This document shows, one piece after another, positions 18,295 through 19,934 of a stretch of 19,934 nucleotides of DNA. Source of the stretch: Spirogloea muscicola (lineage: Eukaryota > Streptophyta > Zygnematophyceae > Spirogloeales > Spirogloeaceae). A program made the position numbers and the translations under genes. The stretch lies in the NCBI GenBank assembly GCA_009602725.1, contig WELB01000148.1:16718-36651 (forward strand). Direction: 5' to 3'. The notes beneath the pieces were generated by a model. That model was not told where the DNA came from, did not search any database, and saw nothing but the letters and a program-made list of their open reading frames with translations. Every line of letters begins with the position of its first letter. Position 1 is the first letter of the stretch.

Positions 18295-19400
18295 CCTAGC
18301 CATGTCCACTTTTCTGGGCTGGCCTTCCAAGCCAGGCCTGTTCTGGCTGCTAGTCTTTCGAGTACGCGGCTCCTCACTCGTGGTTACTGAGTCCTTCATC
18401 CTACCGGGCAAGCTCTGAGACAGCGCTTTTGGCCCCTTCGTAGTTATGCCCTTCGAACCCTGTCAATCCTTTTCGGGCTGGCTTATCACAGCCCTTGCCC
18501 CCATTGGGAAAGCCACTCCTCTTTTGGCCCCTTTGGACCTGGTCAAAACTTTTCGGGCTTGCTGGGCACACCCTTTGCCCCCTTTGGGAGAGCCACTGAT
18601 TTCACGGCCATGGCCTCCTTTTGGCAGCCTCTGGCCCTGGCCAGGCTGCTACGTTGTTTGATGTGCTTTGCCTTTGTACTTGGCTACCGTGGCCTTCGAT
18701 TCTTTCGAAATCTGGCCAAGGGACCCGCTACCGGGAGACCAGTTTCTCCGACCTGCGGCTGCTCAACAGGTGGTGTTTGGTAGCTACTTGATTGCCTGTG
18801 TGCTTCAGCGCTTTCCCTGGCCCCCTCGGACTTTGTTCTTTCTCTTTTGGGCTGGCCTCTCCCAGCCACCGCCTTCCTGCGCTCTCCTGGAGGGCGGTGG
18901 CCTTATTCCGATTGGCATCTACTGACCAGAGGTTACTGAGAGCCCCCTTGCTGCCGTCTTTGCACTTGGTACTTGCTTTCAGCGCCATCCGGCTCCTTCA
19001 GACCTTGTCCATTCCATTGGGCTGGCCTCTCCAAGCCACCAGTCAGTTGGGCCGCGCTTCCCTCTCCAGGAAGCGTCCTCTGAGCCCTCGCTGCTGCCTC
19101 TGGCTCTGGCCAGGGAAGTGCGCGCCCATAGAGAAGAGGGGCTGGCCAGGGGACCAACTTCCAGGAGCCAAGCTTCTCTGACCTGAGGCTGCTTAGCAGG
19201 GGTTACTGAGTAACACGTAGCTGCTTTGTTTCTTGTTGTGCTTGTTTATCTTAGCGCTTCCCCTGGCCCCATTCTCGTACTTTGCTCCTCCTTTTTGGGC
19301 TGGCTTTTCCAGCCCCTATCCTCAATGGGCGAGCCCTTTCTTCCTGCTGGCCTCTCCCAGCCACCAGTTGATCTGGCCGCGCTTGCTTTCTTCCTCCGGA
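18295..19400 (+). repeat. Dispersed repeat cluster, plus orientation (at least six core copies)
   Basis: Core copies begin at about 18302 (half copy), 18449, 18523, 18822, 18988, 19263 and 19345. The 18449-18521 and 18523-18597 copies are a direct tandem pair: both run GGACC/GAACC-TGTCAA, TTTTCGGGCT, a short loop, CACAGCCC or CACACCC, TTTGCCCC or TTGCCCC, TTGGGA-AGCCACT. 18645-18709 is the 65-bp direct repeat shared with 3118-3182. The module at 18729-18775 (GGGAGACCAGTTTCTCCGAC onward) recurs degenerately at 19159-19206 and inverted at 3375-3422. Each core has an imperfect hairpin (GGGCT ... AGCCC). No coding frame for a mobile-element protein is visible. Confidence 0.82.
18645..18709 (+). 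repeat. 65-bp direct repeat, copy 2 (partner 3118-3182)
   Basis: Begins GCTGCTACGTTGTTTGATGT and ends GATTCTTTCGAA. Gapless match to 3118-3182 with scattered substitutions. Confidence 0.85.
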
Positions 19401-19441
19401 GCCATGCTTGCCCTAATGCTTGATCCTTCCCTTATCGGTGA

Positions 19442-19756
19442 GTGGGAGAACACCGGGGGGCCGGCTGTCCGCCACCCGTCCAGCCGGCGGCGCTGGGCCA
19501 CTCGCGGCGCCAGCGGGGCCTCCCAGGTGCGGCCAGCTGCCTGCAAGATCACTTACCTGGCCCTCATTGGATGGATGAGATCCGCCGCGCGTGGGGTCAA
19601 GACATGAGCGCCAATGAGAAGTCGCAGCTGAGGGACATACAGCTGGCGGCGGCTCGTGTCGCGTCCCCGCCGGCGCCGGCCACGCGTCGCGTTGTGCGGC
19701 GGCAGCCGGCATCTAGGGGGGCCGGCGGCTGGGGCGAGGTGCGGGTTTCCCGCTAA
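19442..19756 (+). CDS. Unidentified open frame, possibly an exon or relic
   Basis: 104 codons after the repeat cluster. The part from about 19568 (WMDEIRRAWG, ANEKSQLRDIQLAAARVASP) looks like an amphipathic, charged helix followed by a basic Ala/Pro/Arg tail (ATRRVVRRQP), and stops at TAA 19754-19756. The earlier part is low-complexity. GC-rich third positions resemble the other exons. No family is recognised; it could be a 3' exon of a gene, a transposon relic or chance. Confidence 0.22.
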   Translation: MGEHRGAGCPPPVQPAALGHSRRQRGLPGAASCLQDHLPGPHWMDEIRRAWGQDMSANEKSQLRDIQLAAARVASPPAPATRRVVRRQPASRGAGGWGEVRVSR

Positions 19757-19922
19757 ATTATGGCTAAGTACCGAGGTACTAGCATGACGGAACACGTGCC
19801 ATTCCCGACGGCGCAACGTGTCCCGACAACAATGGCCGGGTGCGCCACAAGGGGGGCGGCTATCGGCGGCCGCTTGTCGATAGCGGGAGAGGCGCCACCT
19901 CCGATAATTGGCCGTTTTCGGA

Positions 19923-19934
19923 CCCCCCCCCCCC
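19923..19934 (+). repeat. Terminal poly-C run
   Basis: The window ends in 12 C after GGA. Such a run may be real, or may mark a contig or gap edge where assembly failed. Confidence 0.8.

Overview
This is nuclear DNA from an intron-rich eukaryote, most likely a green alga. I would guess a trebouxiophyte-like chlorophyte, but that is inference. The reasons are: (i) genes are split into many short exons by GT-AG introns of roughly 100-500 bp; (ii) one stress-protein gene has a plant-type layout; (iii) promoters are GC-rich and carry GGC/GCC trinucleotide runs; (iv) a decayed piece of mitochondrial cox1 in the universal code lies between dispersed repeats. There is no operon structure, and the long open frames include many shadows.

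Layout. 1-1291 (+): the 3' four exons of a histidine-phosphatase (phosphoglycerate-mutase-like) gene; its 5' end lies outside the window. 1292-3110: no recognisable gene. 3118-7235: a repeat-rich stretch holding many copies of one short dispersed repeat in both orientations, two foldback units of about 140 bp, and a broken cox1 insertion (3820-4122, minus). 7236-7362: a long polypyrimidine tract. 7680-9424 (+): a four-exon gene for a universal-stress-protein (USP) domain with a Ser-rich tail. 10216-14859 (-): a 13-exon gene whose exon phases all agree. It encodes a 745-residue homologue of pyruvate decarboxylase (PDC). 14877-15360 (-): possible coding exons ending 17 bp before that gene's start codon. 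15460-15960: a GC-rich promoter-like block with GGC and GCC runs. 16590-17598 (+): the 3' exons of a Cys/His-rich, probably zinc-binding protein. 18295-19400: a second cluster of the same repeats, mostly in the opposite orientation to the first. 19442-19756: an unidentified open frame. The window ends in a poly-C run.

The main discovery candidate is the PDC homologue. Its fold and exon structure are intact, but almost every catalytic signature of the family is replaced: the His-His pair reads Pro-Asn, the GDG of the thiamine-diphosphate motif reads Asp-Glu-His, the motif's closing Asn-Asn reads Asn-Thr, and the motif holding the active-site Glu is gone. It also carries an acidic insertion of about 150 residues between the middle and C-terminal domains. 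This looks like a pseudoenzyme that has gained a new region, rather than a fermentative enzyme or a simple pseudogene. The second item of interest is the dispersed foldback repeat family, one copy of which directly abuts the mitochondrial insertion.
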